A stretch of DNA of 64,000 bases, from positions 1 through 64,000 of the forward strand of contig CAMAPT010000011.1 in NCBI GenBank assembly GCA_945860225.1, read 5' to 3'. Source of the stretch: Chitinophaga pinensis. Lineage in GTDB: Bacteria; Bacteroidota; Bacteroidia; B-17B0; Aurantibacillaceae. The position numbers and the translations under genes are program-made. Shown here piece by piece: positions 1 to 11,100 of the stretch. Each line of letters starts with the position of its first letter. The first letter of the stretch is position 1. The notes under the pieces are model-generated. The model was not told where the DNA came from. It made no database searches and saw only the letters and a program-made list of their open reading frames with translations.

Positions 1-3000
1 GTGATATTAGGAACGTTAATTCGGTTATTGATACTACCATTAAACTTGTATGCATTATTAGAGTTTCCAAAGCGATCTGTTTCCAAAGTCGCGCCAACTA
101 CCAAACCATGATAACCATTTCCACTTTCATCGTTAGCATTCCCATTAAACGGCCACCAACCCATTAAACCAGCAGAAGGCACATAATCAGGAACTACATT
201 AGGAGTTACGGTTGATGTAGATTCGATGTCGCTATACCATTGGTAAGTCAAATTTTGACCTGTGGCTGAAACACTTAATGTAGGGGCTCCATTGCTTAAA
301 GTCGTTATTTGACTGGATGACTGAGAAGTAATAGAAGGAAGATCACACAAAGTTTTAAACTGACTGACATTTTCTGAACTATTATAAGCGCGATTAGGAA
401 TACAATATTCATACACAGCCATATAATAATTTGTTCCAGAAAGCAATCCTGATACTGCAACTGTAGAAGCCGATGTTCCATTGTAAATACATTGCTGACC
501 GCTACCTGAATAGACAGTGTTCGAGGTAGGATTTTCACCCAATAACGGGTCATTAAATACATTAACAGTATTAAGGTATATGACTCGACCAACACTAGTG
601 CTGTTTATCCACGTAATATTAGCCGTTGTTTTGTCTAGAGAAGAAATGGTAAGAGCAGGTATTTTTGTATATGGGGCTGCGCAATTGCTCGATACAACTA
701 TTGATTGTGAAGAAGTAACTGCCGGACAACCAGTTACAGCCAACGAATAGGTAACAGTAACCGTACCAGAACTCGCTGCTGTAAAACTTCCCGTCGCTGA
801 GTTAATGGCTCCAATCGCTGCATCAGATAAACTCCACTCACCTCCCAAAACAGAAGAGTTAAACTGTAACGAATTACCAATCTCAACAGTCGCACTTGGA
901 GATATAGAAATGGTTCCGGCACTAACCGGGCAAACATACGTAATTAGAACCTGGCCAGGTCTTCCGTTACCCCCTGTATTTGTGGTGTTTGTTCCTACAG
1001 CCACAAAAGCACCTGAGCCACCACTACCGGCACCAATACCTTGATTACCAAGACCATTATTTTGACGCGCACTACCACCACTACCTCCTCCGCCGTTACC
1101 AATTCCAGATATAGAGCCAACCGCCGATTCTCCATTAAACCATTTAGAAGCTCCTGCGCCACCAGCTCCACTGGTTAATGAGCTACCTGTGCCTCCATTT
1201 CCTCCAGCATACACTATTTGCCCAATAGACAGAGATGCTGAGGGAGCAATGGCTCCTAAAACAGTATTAGACGGAACTCCAAGGCCTCCTTTAGCTAAAA
1301 TACCTTGCAAAGTTGAAGTTGGTACCCCTGAAACAGATGATAGCTTCACATAAGAATCATTACCAGCCACAGCGACAGAGTTCGTTGAGCTAACTCTACT
1401 TGCCCCAACTGAATACGACAAGGAAGTTTGACCGGGCGTAAAAGTCATTATAGTTTGAGCATAAGAACCTCCCGAACCTCCTCCTGCTCCGCCACATCCA
1501 TTACAACTTAACCGTCCTCCAGGACCTCCACCTCCCCAAGCCTCTACCCATGCCATGGTAACACCCGGAGGAATACTCCATGTTCCCATACCACCAGATG
1601 TAATATTATTGGTATAAACAGAGGGATAACCTGAACCTGAGTTAATTGTTACCCTCACCGTATCACTTACTTGACAATCACCATTTTTACCTATTACATT
1701 GTAAACGGTCGTTTCATAAGGCATCACCACAACCGAAGAGGAAGTGTAATTTCCTGGATGCCAAGCGTATGAATTAGCTCCTGCGGCTGTTATGGTAGCT
1801 GATGTGCCGGCATTAATGGAGAAAGAAGATGCTGAAAAAGTTAAGTTTGGTAAAGCGTTTACTACAACATTTATAGTTTGAGTTCCTAAACAGCCTGAAT
1901 CATTTTTTCCCAAAACTGAAAAAACAGTTGAAACTGATGGTGTCACCGTTACCAAAGAACTAGTAAAAGACCCAGGCATCCAAGTGTATGTATTAGCGCC
2001 ACTTGCCGTTAAAATTACTGGACTATTGGGGCAACTAGATGTTTGCGAGGCTATTGTGAGCGTGACTGAGGGATTTGGAGTAATAGTAAAAATACCAGCA
2101 CTAATTGAACTAGCATCAGGCCTTACCACTTGAATGCTTCCGGAAGAAACAACACCAAGGGTGGCTATTATTTGATTATCACTATTTACAGTAAACGAAT
2201 TAACAGCAATGGTTCCAATATTAACTGCAGAAACTCCTGTAAAATAAGACCCTGATATTGTGAGTGTAACTGCGGATAAAGAGCATGCTGATGATGGAGA
2301 AAATGAAGAAATGACAGGACTAGGAGGGGTAGCTATTGCAAAGTACTTATCTACACTATTTAATGGAATGACTGAATTTGTGGCAACTACATTTCCTGAA
2401 ACACCTCCACCGAACGAAGTATAATCGCCACTTTGTGAACTCGAAGCTGCAATAATATTATTGATTGCAAGTCCATTATCTGTTAACTTTACTATGCCAC
2501 TTGTCAAAGTACCACTTTTATAATCCAAAAACCAATTACGAGGAGAAATTGAATTAATAGTCGTATCAAATGTGTTAGCACCATTAGGGGAAGTCGAAAG
2601 CTCAACAATCGCTTCACTCATACAAGAAACTGAATTAAGCTCAAAGGGCGCATATTTTGTAGCATCGCCAATAGGAAAAAAATGGTTAGCCCCATTTGTT
2701 AAATATCTTCTAAAAGCACCATTTATATAGCTTGATGAGGAATAACCGCTCACTGAACCTCCTAAACCCAACAGTAAGTAATTAGTGGTGGAAGTATTTA
2801 ATAAACCATTTACAAAAACTAAATTACCATTTACAGTTCTTGTTTGACTTAAATTAACACCCGCTGGATTATTTATAATTAAATTTCCTGAAACTGAAGG
2901 AAGACCCGTACCTGTATTTTGAGTTGCAGTCCCATTAAATTCATAATTTGCACCAGAATTGAATACTCTTGAACCACTAACTTGAATCGCTCCATTTGAA

Positions 3001-6000
3001 CCCAAAGTTGAAATACCATTTACATGTGCAGTTTTTAACGTTGCTCCAGCATTAACAACAAAACTTCCTGTTGAACCATCAATTACACCGCTAACCAAAT
3101 CAAGAGTTGCCCCTGAAGCAACACTCATATTTATTAAATTTGTTGCAATTGTTCCACCCGTTCTGTTATAAATTGTATTTCCATTAAAAACAAGCGATTG
3201 GATAGCTGAATTGAGAGTGTTTTTTATAATTCCTCCTGTAAACGTAAAATTTTTGTTAATTTCTAATTTAGCTCCGTAAGTAGAAGAATTTGGAGAATTA
3301 CAAAAATCTAACACACCTCCATTTTGTGTAAAATTTCCATTAATTCTAGCTACAACATTTCCTCCAGAACCCGAGCTATTTCCTTCGTTGATATTAAAAG
3401 TCCCATTATTTAAAATTAAATCCCCTTCTATAATTAATCCAGTCTCAGTAGCTGAGCCGGAAGAGCCTACCTGAAATACTCCTCCATTCTGATAATAATT
3501 TCCTTTAATTGTTAAATAGTTAAGCGTATTATTAAGACCTCCAAATTTACCAGTACCGGTATTATTAATGGTTAAATTACCACTATAAGTTGCAGCAGCT
3601 TCAATAGAAACATAACTACTTTGATTCGCACAATCCCAAATCACATGATGAAAAGATTGCCCAAGACCAGTGCAATTTCCATTTGTTACTCCGGTTACTT
3701 TCAATGTCGATCCATTTTCCCAATTTGCAGAGGGCACAGTTCCCGAATTACAGTCATGCTGAAAGATTCCTCCATTTAAAACAGAGCAAATGCCCAAACT
3801 TGTTAAAAATGCATTCTGATTCTTGAGGGTTGCATTAGCTGTAATATCTATTGCTCTCGGTGTGAAATAAAAATTTACAGGAACTGTAAATATTGTGTTA
3901 TTATTTCCATCACCCAATATTACTTTTGAGCATAATCCATTTACAGTCCAATTATTATTAATAGTGGGTGCAGAATTGTTTACTATATAAAAAATACTAC
4001 TAGGCACTGTAAAGCTAGTAGGTGCGGTGCCTGAACCATCAGCGTTTGTTCCCCATGTAGATAGTTGATTTAAAAAACCTGTTGATTTAGAATAGTAGTT
4101 TATTGGTACTGAACAACATAAGGTTAATTTAGTTAATAGCTTAGAAGGAGATTCCGTACATCCACCATAAGCCCACACATATAAACTGTAATTTGTGGAA
4201 CAATTTAAACTATTTTGACTGTATGTTGTGTTTAAACCTAAATCAATGGCAGAGGCATAATCATTAATGGTATTGTATTTATAACCTAGCGCACCTGCTG
4301 TTTGTTGCCAATTCCAAGTTATTGCTGTTTCTGTGGATGAATGAACTCCCGCTGTGGGAGCACTTAATGTGTTACTACAGCAAGCCAAATCTTCTTGTTC
4401 ACCAGCCGTAAAAACACCAAAATCAGTAACCGATTTTGAAAATTCATTAGTGCTAACATTAGCGGCATTCATGCATATCCAAGCAGAGCTAAGAAATTTT
4501 CCACCATAAAGAGCATTTTCGTTTCCAACGATATCAGCATTAGTATAATCACAAGTCACATTACAACTAAATGTACTAATACCACTTGAAGCAATGGTCC
4601 AATACCTATTGATATAATTATTTGTACTATTATTATTCGCAAATTTTTGATTAGCTACTTTTATCGTTACAAATCCCAAAGCGTATGTTCCTGACGTAAA
4701 ATTTAAGGAAACTGGACTATAGTCAGACGTACCGGTATTATCGCCAATAGGAAAGTTGTAAGTTCCATTTGCAGTTATGTTTCTTTTCAACACTCCTCCT
4801 CCATCAGCTAATATCATTCTTGTTGAATAAGCGCCAATTACCTCGTTGTTTAAGGTTAAAGTGTTAGTTGAAATATTAAGATTTCCAGATACTAAATTGA
4901 GATTGCCATTGATTGTAGTATTGCTGGCTAAAGTTACTCCTTGACTCCCGCTAACATGTAAATCATAAAAACTAGTTGAAGAGGCACCACTTATTACTTG
5001 ACTGGAGGTGCCATTCATCCTAACTGTACTTGTTGTGGTGTAAGAAAAAGTTCCATTATTAATAAAATTACCTTTAATAGAATGACTTAAAGATGTTCCT
5101 GCAAAAAATGTATTTCCTGTTGAAATCGTGAAATCCCCTCCTATATCTAATGCACCTGCTGCAGATTTTATATTGCTACCGGAGCATTTCAAATTATAGT
5201 AGCTACCTTGACTTATTGTTTGAGCTGCAGTACCCGCATAATCAATGGTACTACCATTTGCTATAATTCCGAACGAAGGAATATTTGCATTTTGAATCGT
5301 TAAAGTGCCATTATTTGCAACATCTATTGTTCCAGATACCGAACTTGTTGAAGGAATAGTAAAATTACAAGAGTTCACTCCATCACCAACCACTATTTTG
5401 GATGCTGTACCAGAAACAGTCCAGGTTGCTGATATTGTTTTAGAAGCCGAATTTCTTATATTAAAAACTTGATTATTGCTAGTAAAATCAGTAGGAGAAA
5501 ATCCAGTCCCATCAGGATTTGTGCCCCATGTTGAAAGTAAATTTAAGTTACCTGAAGATTTAGAATAGTAATAACTCCCTACATTGATAGTCCCTGAAGC
5601 AGTTACGTTAGTCCCCCCAACACATCCTCCAGTTAAAGTGATGGAATAATTAAACTTACCATTAACAATTGGTGTTCCACTAATTACAATCTCATTATTA
5701 TTCCAATTTCCATTTACGCCAGCAGGTAATCCACCAAATGTGGCGCCTGTTGCACCGACTGTGCTATAAGTAATTATACTTATTGGGGTATTAATTGCTA
5801 CATCTTGAAGATTTGTTCCTGTAGCCGATGTCAAATTAATTTTATTTTTATCACATACAAACAATAATAATTCTCCATTAACAATTGCCAAGGATGCCGA
5901 CTTTGTTAAACCTACTCCTGAACCATTAATTGTTAAATTTCCTAATGTTCCAGTAACGCCATTCGAAGCACCACTTTTAGAAATTAATGTATATGTTCCG

Positions 6001-7682
6001 ACTGACAAAACACTTGTGGTTGTAACCGTGATAGGCGTATTATTAAGAACAAGCTGTCCATTCGAAATACCAGTAACTAGCAAAGGTGGGATAGTACCTC
6101 CTGCGTATGAACTAAAAACTAATATGCCTGAGGACATAATGACATCCTTTGATGTTGCTGTATTTAAAATACTAGAGGCGTTATTACCTGAGGCTGAAAC
6201 TCTTAATGCTTGAGAAGCTGATAAAGTAAAACTAGAAACTCGTTCTGATATATCTAATTTTGCTCCAGAATTAATTTGAACAGTCTCTGATGAAATGGAA
6301 CCATTTCCCATTAAAGCTAAATCACCTTGAGAAATTATGGTAGCTCCTGTATAAGAACTTGAGCCAGTTAATTGAAGTTTACCATTCCCAGATTTAGTCA
6401 AAGAATACAAAGAACCTGTTATGTTTCCTCCAATGGTTAAAACGCCCGCACTCACATCTATCTGACGATTACCTGTTAAACTAAAAGATGCTGTGCCAAG
6501 ATTCAAATCATTTGAACCTTCAAAAACAAAATTTCCTCCTAATCTTATCGGATAATTATCAAGAGTCATTAAAGAACCAGAATTATTATCTATAGATCCG
6601 CCATTTATTGTGAATATACCAGATGTATTTCCTAAAGCAGAAGATTTTTTAATGTTAAGAAGTCCAGCATTTAATGTAACCCCCCCACTAAAAGTATTTG
6701 AACCAGATAGGGTTAATGCTCCAGAGCCTGACTTACTAATTCCTGCAATTCCTGAAATTACATTTTCAATTTCAAGATTATTGTCGTTTACCGTAATCGT
6801 TTTAAAACCTGTTCCAACAATATTAAATACCCCTAAACCTAAGTTCATGGAATTTGTACCATTAAATGTGAAACTATTTACTAAATTTATTGGATAATTT
6901 TTTAGTGTAAGATTGCTTCCTGATGTATTATCTATAATTCCCCCATTAATTGTAAATGTTCCAGCAACATCACCTAAAGCAGAAGAGTTGTTTATATTAA
7001 CTCCACCTTGACTTAAAAGGAATCCACCAGAAAAAGAGTTATTTCCAGACAATGTTAACGCACCAGCTCCAGAACCTGTTTTTTCTAACTTTTTGCCGCT
7101 CCCTATAATGTCAGCAGCAATAATTAGTCCCCCTGTATTAGTAATTAAAATTAGATTAGTAGTAGGATTATTTAATCCCAAGGTGAGAGGATTATCTACT
7201 GTTGAAAAATATTGATTACTAGTAGATTGATTATAAATAATGGTATTACTATAACTACTTACGGTATTACTTCCGTTTAAATACATTATACCATTTACAG
7301 AACTAGTATTGATAATGTTTCGACTTCCTAAAGCTGATATTCCAAAATGCAAAACCCCAAGATAATATTGACCACCTAAAGCATTAATATTAATCGAAGT
7401 AGTTAATTGATTTCCATTATTAAAATAAGCAATGGATGAATTGCTTGTAACTGAATTACTGCCTGGCACTGCAGAAAATGACCAATTACCATTTGTATTC
7501 CAATCGTTAGAAATAGCTCCAGACCATGTATTTTGACACCAACCTGAGTAACTAAAAAATGTTATTAGTGCGGTGATTAAATGTTTTTTATGAATTATTT
7601 TTCTATAAAAAAACAAAAAATCGAACAAAGCAATTGAACTACTTAATTTCTTTATATGATTTGGGAATAAATATTGAATCAT
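1..7682 (-). CDS. Giant multidomain secreted adhesin, N-terminal 2560 residues (3' end outside window)
   Basis: A single minus-strand frame appears open from an ATG at 7682 to the left window edge; I translated most of it and saw no stop. The start is followed by an unusually long 35-residue lead, then a signal-peptide-like stretch ending FFSYSGWCQ and a WSGAISNDWNTNGNWS motif common in Bacteroidota surface proteins. In order I see: autotransporter-type strand repeats (GALTLSGNNSFSGG, GALTLSGSNTFSGG) at about residues 200-480; two copies of a module starting YYSKS...LSTWGTN-DG at about 700 and 1195; an IPT/TIG-like segment near 1785; Ig/PKD-like segments near 1870-2010; a glycine-rich domain (VEAWGGGGPGGR) at about 2015-2245; Big2- and FN3-like segments; and the start of a LamG-like lectin fold near 2510. 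The C-terminus, where a type IX sorting domain would be expected, is not in the window. Role as cell-surface adhesin or polysaccharide binder is inferred from the domains. Confidence 0.85.
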   Translation of the reverse strand, partial: MIQYLFPNHIKKLSSSIALFDFLFFYRKIIHKKHLITALITFFSYSGWCQNTWSGAISNDWNTNGNWSFSAVPGSNSVTSNSSIAYFNNGNQLTTSININALGGQYYLGVLHFGISALGSRNIINTSSVNGIMYLNGSNTVSSYSNTIIYNQSTSNQYFSTVDNPLTLGLNNPTTNLILITNTGGLIIAADIIGSGKKLEKTGSGAGALTLSGNNSFSGGFLLSQGGVNINNSSALGDVAGTFTINGGIIDNTSGSNLTLKNYPINLVNSFTFNGTNSMNLGLGVFNIVGTGFKTITVNDNNLEIENVISGIAGISKSGSGALTLSGSNTFSGGVTLNAGLLNIKKSSALGNTSGIFTINGGSIDNNSGSLMTLDNYPIRLGGNFVFEGSNDLNLGTASFSLTGNRQIDVSAGVLTIGGNITGSLYSLTKSGNGKLQLTGSSSYTGATIISQGDLALMGNGSISSETVQINSGAKLDISERVSSFTLSASQALRVSASGNNASSILNTATSKDVIMSSGILVFSSYAGGTIPPLLVTGISNGQLVLNNTPITVTTTSVLSVGTYTLISKSGASNGVTGTLGNLTINGSGVGLTKSASLAIVNGELLLFVCDKNKINLTSATGTNLQDVAINTPISIITYSTVGATGATFGGLPAGVNGNWNNNEIVISGTPIVNGKFNYSITLTGGCVGGTNVTASGTINVGSYYYSKSSGNLNLLSTWGTNPDGTGFSPTDFTSNNQVFNIRNSASKTISATWTVSGTASKIVVGDGVNSCNFTIPSTSSVSGTIDVANNGTLTIQNANIPSFGIIANGSTIDYAGTAAQTISQGSYYNLKCSGSNIKSAAGALDIGGDFTISTGNTFFAGTSLSHSIKGNFINNGTFSYTTTSTVRMNGTSSQVISGASSTSFYDLHVSGSQGVTLASNTTINGNLNLVSGNLNISTNTLTLNNEVIGAYSTRMILADGGGVLKRNITANGTYNFPIGDNTGTSDYSPVSLNFTSGTYALGFVTIKVANQKFANNNSTNNYINRYWTIASSGISTFSCNVTCDYTNADIVGNENALYGGKFLSSAWICMNAANVSTNEFSKSVTDFGVFTAGEQEDLACCSNTLSAPTAGVHSSTETAITWNWQQTAGALGYKYNTINDYASAIDLGLNTTYSQNSLNCSTNYSLYVWAYGGCTESPSKLLTKLTLCCSVPINYYSKSTGFLNQLSTWGTNADGSGTAPTSFTVPSSIFYIVNNSAPTINNNWTVNGLCSKVILGDGNNNTIFTVPVNFYFTPRAIDITANATLKNQNAFLTSLGICSVLNGGIFQHDCNSGTVPSANWENGSTLKVTGVTNGNCTGLGQSFHHVIWDCANQSSYVSIEAAATYSGNLTINNTGTGKFGGLNNTLNYLTIKGNYYQNGGVFQVGSSGSATETGLIIEGDLILNNGTFNINEGNSSGSGGNVVARINGNFTQNGGVLDFCNSPNSSTYGAKLEINKNFTFTGGIIKNTLNSAIQSLVFNGNTIYNRTGGTIATNLINMSVASGATLDLVSGVIDGSTGSFVVNAGATLKTAHVNGISTLGSNGAIQVSGSRVFNSGANYEFNGTATQNTGTGLPSVSGNLIINNPAGVNLSQTRTVNGNLVFVNGLLNTSTTNYLLLGLGGSVSGYSSSSYINGAFRRYLTNGANHFFPIGDATKYAPFELNSVSCMSEAIVELSTSPNGANTFDTTINSISPRNWFLDYKSGTLTSGIVKLTDNGLAINNIIAASSSQSGDYTSFGGGVSGNVVATNSVIPLNSVDKYFAIATPPSPVISSFSPSSACSLSAVTLTISGSYFTGVSAVNIGTIAVNSFTVNSDNQIIATLGVVSSGSIQVVRPDASSISAGIFTITPNPSVTLTIASQTSSCPNSPVILTASGANTYTWMPGSFTSSLVTVTPSVSTVFSVLGKNDSGCLGTQTINVVVNALPNLTFSASSFSINAGTSATITAAGANSYAWHPGNYTSSSVVVMPYETTVYNVIGKNGDCQVSDTVRVTINSGSGYPSVYTNNITSGGMGTWSIPPGVTMAWVEAWGGGGPGGRLSCNGCGGAGGGSGGSYAQTIMTFTPGQTSLSYSVGASRVSSTNSVAVAGNDSYVKLSSVSGVPTSTLQGILAKGGLGVPSNTVLGAIAPSASLSIGQIVYAGGNGGTGSSLTSGAGGAGASKWFNGESAVGSISGIGNGGGGSGGSARQNNGLGNQGIGAGSGGSGAFVAVGTNTTNTGGNGRPGQVLITYVCPVSAGTISISPSATVEIGNSLQFNSSVLGGEWSLSDAAIGAINSATGSFTAASSGTVTVTYSLAVTGCPAVTSSQSIVVSSNCAAPYTKIPALTISSLDKTTANITWINSTSVGRVIYLNTVNVFNDPLLGENPTSNTVYSGSGQQCIYNGTSASTVAVSGLLSGTNYYMAVYEYCIPNRAYNSSENVSQFKTLCDLPSITSQSSSQITTLSNGAPTLSVSATGQNLTYQWYSDIESTSTVTPNVVPDYVPSAGLMGWWPFNGNANDESGNGYHGLVVGATLETDRFGNSNNAYKFNGSINNRINVPNI

Positions 7683-7845
7683 ACGAGATTAATTCATCAA
7701 TGTGCTCAAATTACAAACACTTGCTTTTTAATAACTTTTAACTTTCAAATGTAAATAAATATTCGAATAATATCTAAAACTTATTGAGCTTTAAATGCAA
7801 GAATAAAATAAAAAAATGGGAATTATAAGGAATTATTGGTAAATG

Positions 7846-7868
7846 AAAAAGCCCACTAAAAAGTGGGC
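7846..7868 (-). terminator. Intrinsic terminator after tRNA-Asp
   Basis: A 7-bp perfect stem (GCCCACT/AGTGGGC) with a four-base loop is followed on the minus strand by five T residues. It lies six bases past the 3' end of tRNA-Asp. The plus strand also ends in a T run, so it could act in both directions. Confidence 0.8.
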
Positions 7869-7874
7869 TTTTTG

Positions 7875-7948
7875 CGGTCCGGACGGGACTCGAACCCGCG
7901 ACCTCCGCCGTGACAGGGCGGCATTCTAACCAGCTGAACTACCGGACC
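7875..7948 (-). tRNA. tRNA-Asp (GTC)
   Basis: The minus strand folds into a 74-nt cloverleaf: acceptor GGTCCGG pairing with CCGGACC, T-loop GGTTCGAGTCC, anticodon loop with GTC. CCA is not encoded. Confidence 0.95.
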
Positions 7949-8075
7949 AAAATCGTTTTGTGATTTCGAGTACAAATTTACAACTAATTTCTTATCCACC
8001 AAATTTTTTTTTAAAAAAAACTTTTTATTTACTTAACAAGTGCCTCAGCAATCGCTTTGTTTTCGGTGTTATTCT

Positions 8076-8140
8076 TGTCACTTCGAGCGAAGTCGAGAAG
8101 TGTTCGATTCGTCCAGGTCTCGACTTCGCTCGACCTGACA
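8076..8140. repeat. Imperfect inverted repeat, 22-bp arms
   Basis: Arms 8076-8097 and 8119-8140 are reverse complements with two mismatches (TGTCAcTTCGAGCGAAGTCG against TGTCAggTCGAGCGAAGTCG), and each arm itself contains the near-palindrome CTTCGAGCGAAGTCGAG. It lies in the 247-bp gap between tRNA-Asp and the next gene and has no T run suited to a terminator. It looks like a dispersed intergenic palindromic repeat. Only one copy is seen in this window. Confidence 0.6.
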
Positions 8141-8195
8141 TTTACTAATTCTCAACGCGTGAGTAAATCACTACCCATTTGAACACGATATTTTT

Positions 8196-11100
8196 TTAAT
8201 CAACAACTTCAGCATAACTATTTTTAGGAATATATCTGGGTCGGTGTTTATAATAAAATTCAGAGCAAACTTCCTTAATAATTTGCTCTGTAGACTGACC
8301 TTGTTCTATAGCTCTCTGAATATCAATTACTTCAATAGCAGTTACTAACTCTTCTTTTTTAGGCTTATTGACATAAGCATACGCCAGCGTTTTTTCTTTG
8401 GTATCATTATTTACCCGATGATAAAAATACATATCTCCCTCATCTTGATTATTTTTGACATGTTTTTTTTCAATAAAATAAAGGCTATCGGCTTGCAAGC
8501 TTTGATTTCCTGTTTCACCGCTTTCAAATTCAATTCCTGATATAATATTGTCAGCTATTTTCACTTTACAAAATTCAATTTGAGAAAGTTTAGATTGATC
8601 AAATTTATCGATAAGATTTAGTTTTAATAGTGCTTCATAGGTTTTAAACATGGTTTTATTATTATTACTAAAATATTTCCATATACTATCCGGAACCTGA
8701 ATAGGATGTTTTAAAGCCATTAAATATATATTCAACAAAATTGATTCATCTTTTATCTTAAATAGTTTGTCTATATACTGTTTCACTCCAGCGTGTGTTT
8801 CGTAAAATGGAAACAAAACGGAAGCGTATCGCTCTGTCATAGTGTGATAAATAGGATATGTTTTTTGCCCCTTCATCTCAGCATACTCATTCATCATTTC
8901 CAATTGGTCATCCAACGATAAAAACGCTTCTTCACTCCCCTCGTTCCATTCATTTTTATTGGTTTTATGAGCTGATGCGTAATAACGTTTCAATTCATGA
9001 CTAGCCTCTGTCAAAATCTCCGGAACATGAACCTCATATTGTTTGGCCGGAACTAGCTCACGAATCACCAGATTCGAAAATAATTTGTAAATAGGTGTTT
9101 TATATTCATCTAATGTTGTTAGCGATAATAAGGAAGGAAAATAATTAACACATAGTTCCAATGAATCGTAAAGTGGACTCATGGAATTTTCAATACTTTG
9201 CTCGTTACCGGTTAAAGGTGTTTTCGTTTTTAGGAGTTCAAGAAATGTATCACTACTCTTTTGAGTTTTCAAATATCCTAATCCATTTAAAATAGCCATT
9301 TGAATAAAACTCGAATCCTCATATTGATTATAAAGCGATTTGAAAACCGGAATGAATGCCTCCTGACGTAAATTTCCGGTGTTAAACAATAAAACAGCCC
9401 TTGTTGCTTCGTTAACTTTAAAAAACTCAGGCGATTTAAGAAAAGAAAGTAATTCTTCGGCATTTTTTTTATGTAAACTGATTTGAAAAGACCCTAAAGA
9501 TTGCCTAGAAGCATATCGCTTTGAGCTATCTTTGGAGGTTAAGTCTGTTAAGAGTTCGGGGATTTTATTTTTAAAAATCGATTTCCTTGGATCGGGAGCT
9601 TTATGCCTAAAAGATTTAAAAAAACTGTCCGTCCAAAGTGTCAATCCTCTAGTTGAATCGTATACTGCAGACAAACAAAATAATGTCCCTCCTTCTAAAA
9701 TATACTGACGTTTAATCACTCTTGCAGATCCCTTATCACTTAATCTCATTTCCAGAGTCTCTCTGTTTCCACACTTATTTAAAACTGCATGAGAAATAGT
9801 AAATGTACTATTTGAACGAATGTGAGTTTTTATATCATTCCAAAAAGTCATAGAATCCCTATAATCGTAGTCATTATATTTTGTTCGTTCAATAGAAATG
9901 TGTTCACCTGAAGTGGGAGAGTAATAAGTTTTTGTTCCCGAATCGAAATTAAACGCCTCATTCATGGTCTTAGGTTTATTTTCATCTTCAAGCTGATGAT
10001 AAAATGAAAGCAATGATTCTTGTATTTGATTATTTGAACCTTCCATAATTTCATCGACCACTGTAAACCCTAAATCATCATCTGTGATAAGACGCATGGG
10101 ATAGATATGCTTAAAATCTATAATCTGAAAAGAATTTATAAAATCATCCGGTTTAGCTATTTCTCTGCTTTTATCTATCAATTCATAAACTAAATAATAA
10201 TGCACCCCATTAATAACCAATTTGGCATATAAGCTTTTATTCAGTTCTTTATTTTCTGCCGAAAAAAACACACATGGTAAATGCTGTTCAGTCGCTAGTT
10301 TTAATTGAATATTCGTTGCATAACCAAAATTTTTCAAAGTATACTCAGCTAATAATCTTAGTTCAAACGAATCTTCTTCCAAACAAGTAAAATCATTATA
10401 ATAATAATGCATCACTCCCCTACAAGTATTTGATGACTTATCGTAAGCAAAGAGTTCCTCTGCAAGACCATGAGTGTAATTCCGTTTACTATTTGTGTAA
10501 TGGTAAGTAGGGGGTATTGACACAGAGAAACCTTTAGTAGCTGGAAAAAACGAAATAAGAGATTGATTTTTTTTAAGACGAAAATGAATTGAATTAAAAA
10601 ATCGCTTTGCTTCATTGCCCTCCACATAATTCTCCTTACCACTCATTTTAAAAATAATCATTTCTGTTTCAGTAAAATAGATTTTATAGCGTTGCAAATC
10701 CCCCTTTATGGTTTTATTCAACACATCTATTCCGATAATCCCTGATTCATCAACGAAATGTTTTTTTGACAGTATTTTTCCGGGAACACCCTCGTATAAT
10801 AAACTATCAATTTTTAGACTTAACTTTTCTGGTGAATGATTAATAACAGACCCATAGGTCATTTGTCTGCAAATACTATAATAAGCTCCATTCGACATAT
10901 CAGTAGTCAGATGATAGGTATATCCTTTTAAACTTGCTATAAGAATTGGTTTTTCAAACAAATTAAAAGAATACAAAGAATCATCCGCATATTGAATAAT
11001 TGAAGGCCTTGTTTTTTCAAGTCGATCTACCCTTTTTCTTATTTTAGAACCGCTTTTTGTAGTCGTGCTAGCAACTGCTCTAACCGTGTATCCTTTCTTT

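Noticed and set aside
305-6897. Short open frames of 60-96 codons on both strands inside 1-7682
   Set aside because: They lie in other frames of the giant adhesin gene, whose own frame is open and has clear domain content.
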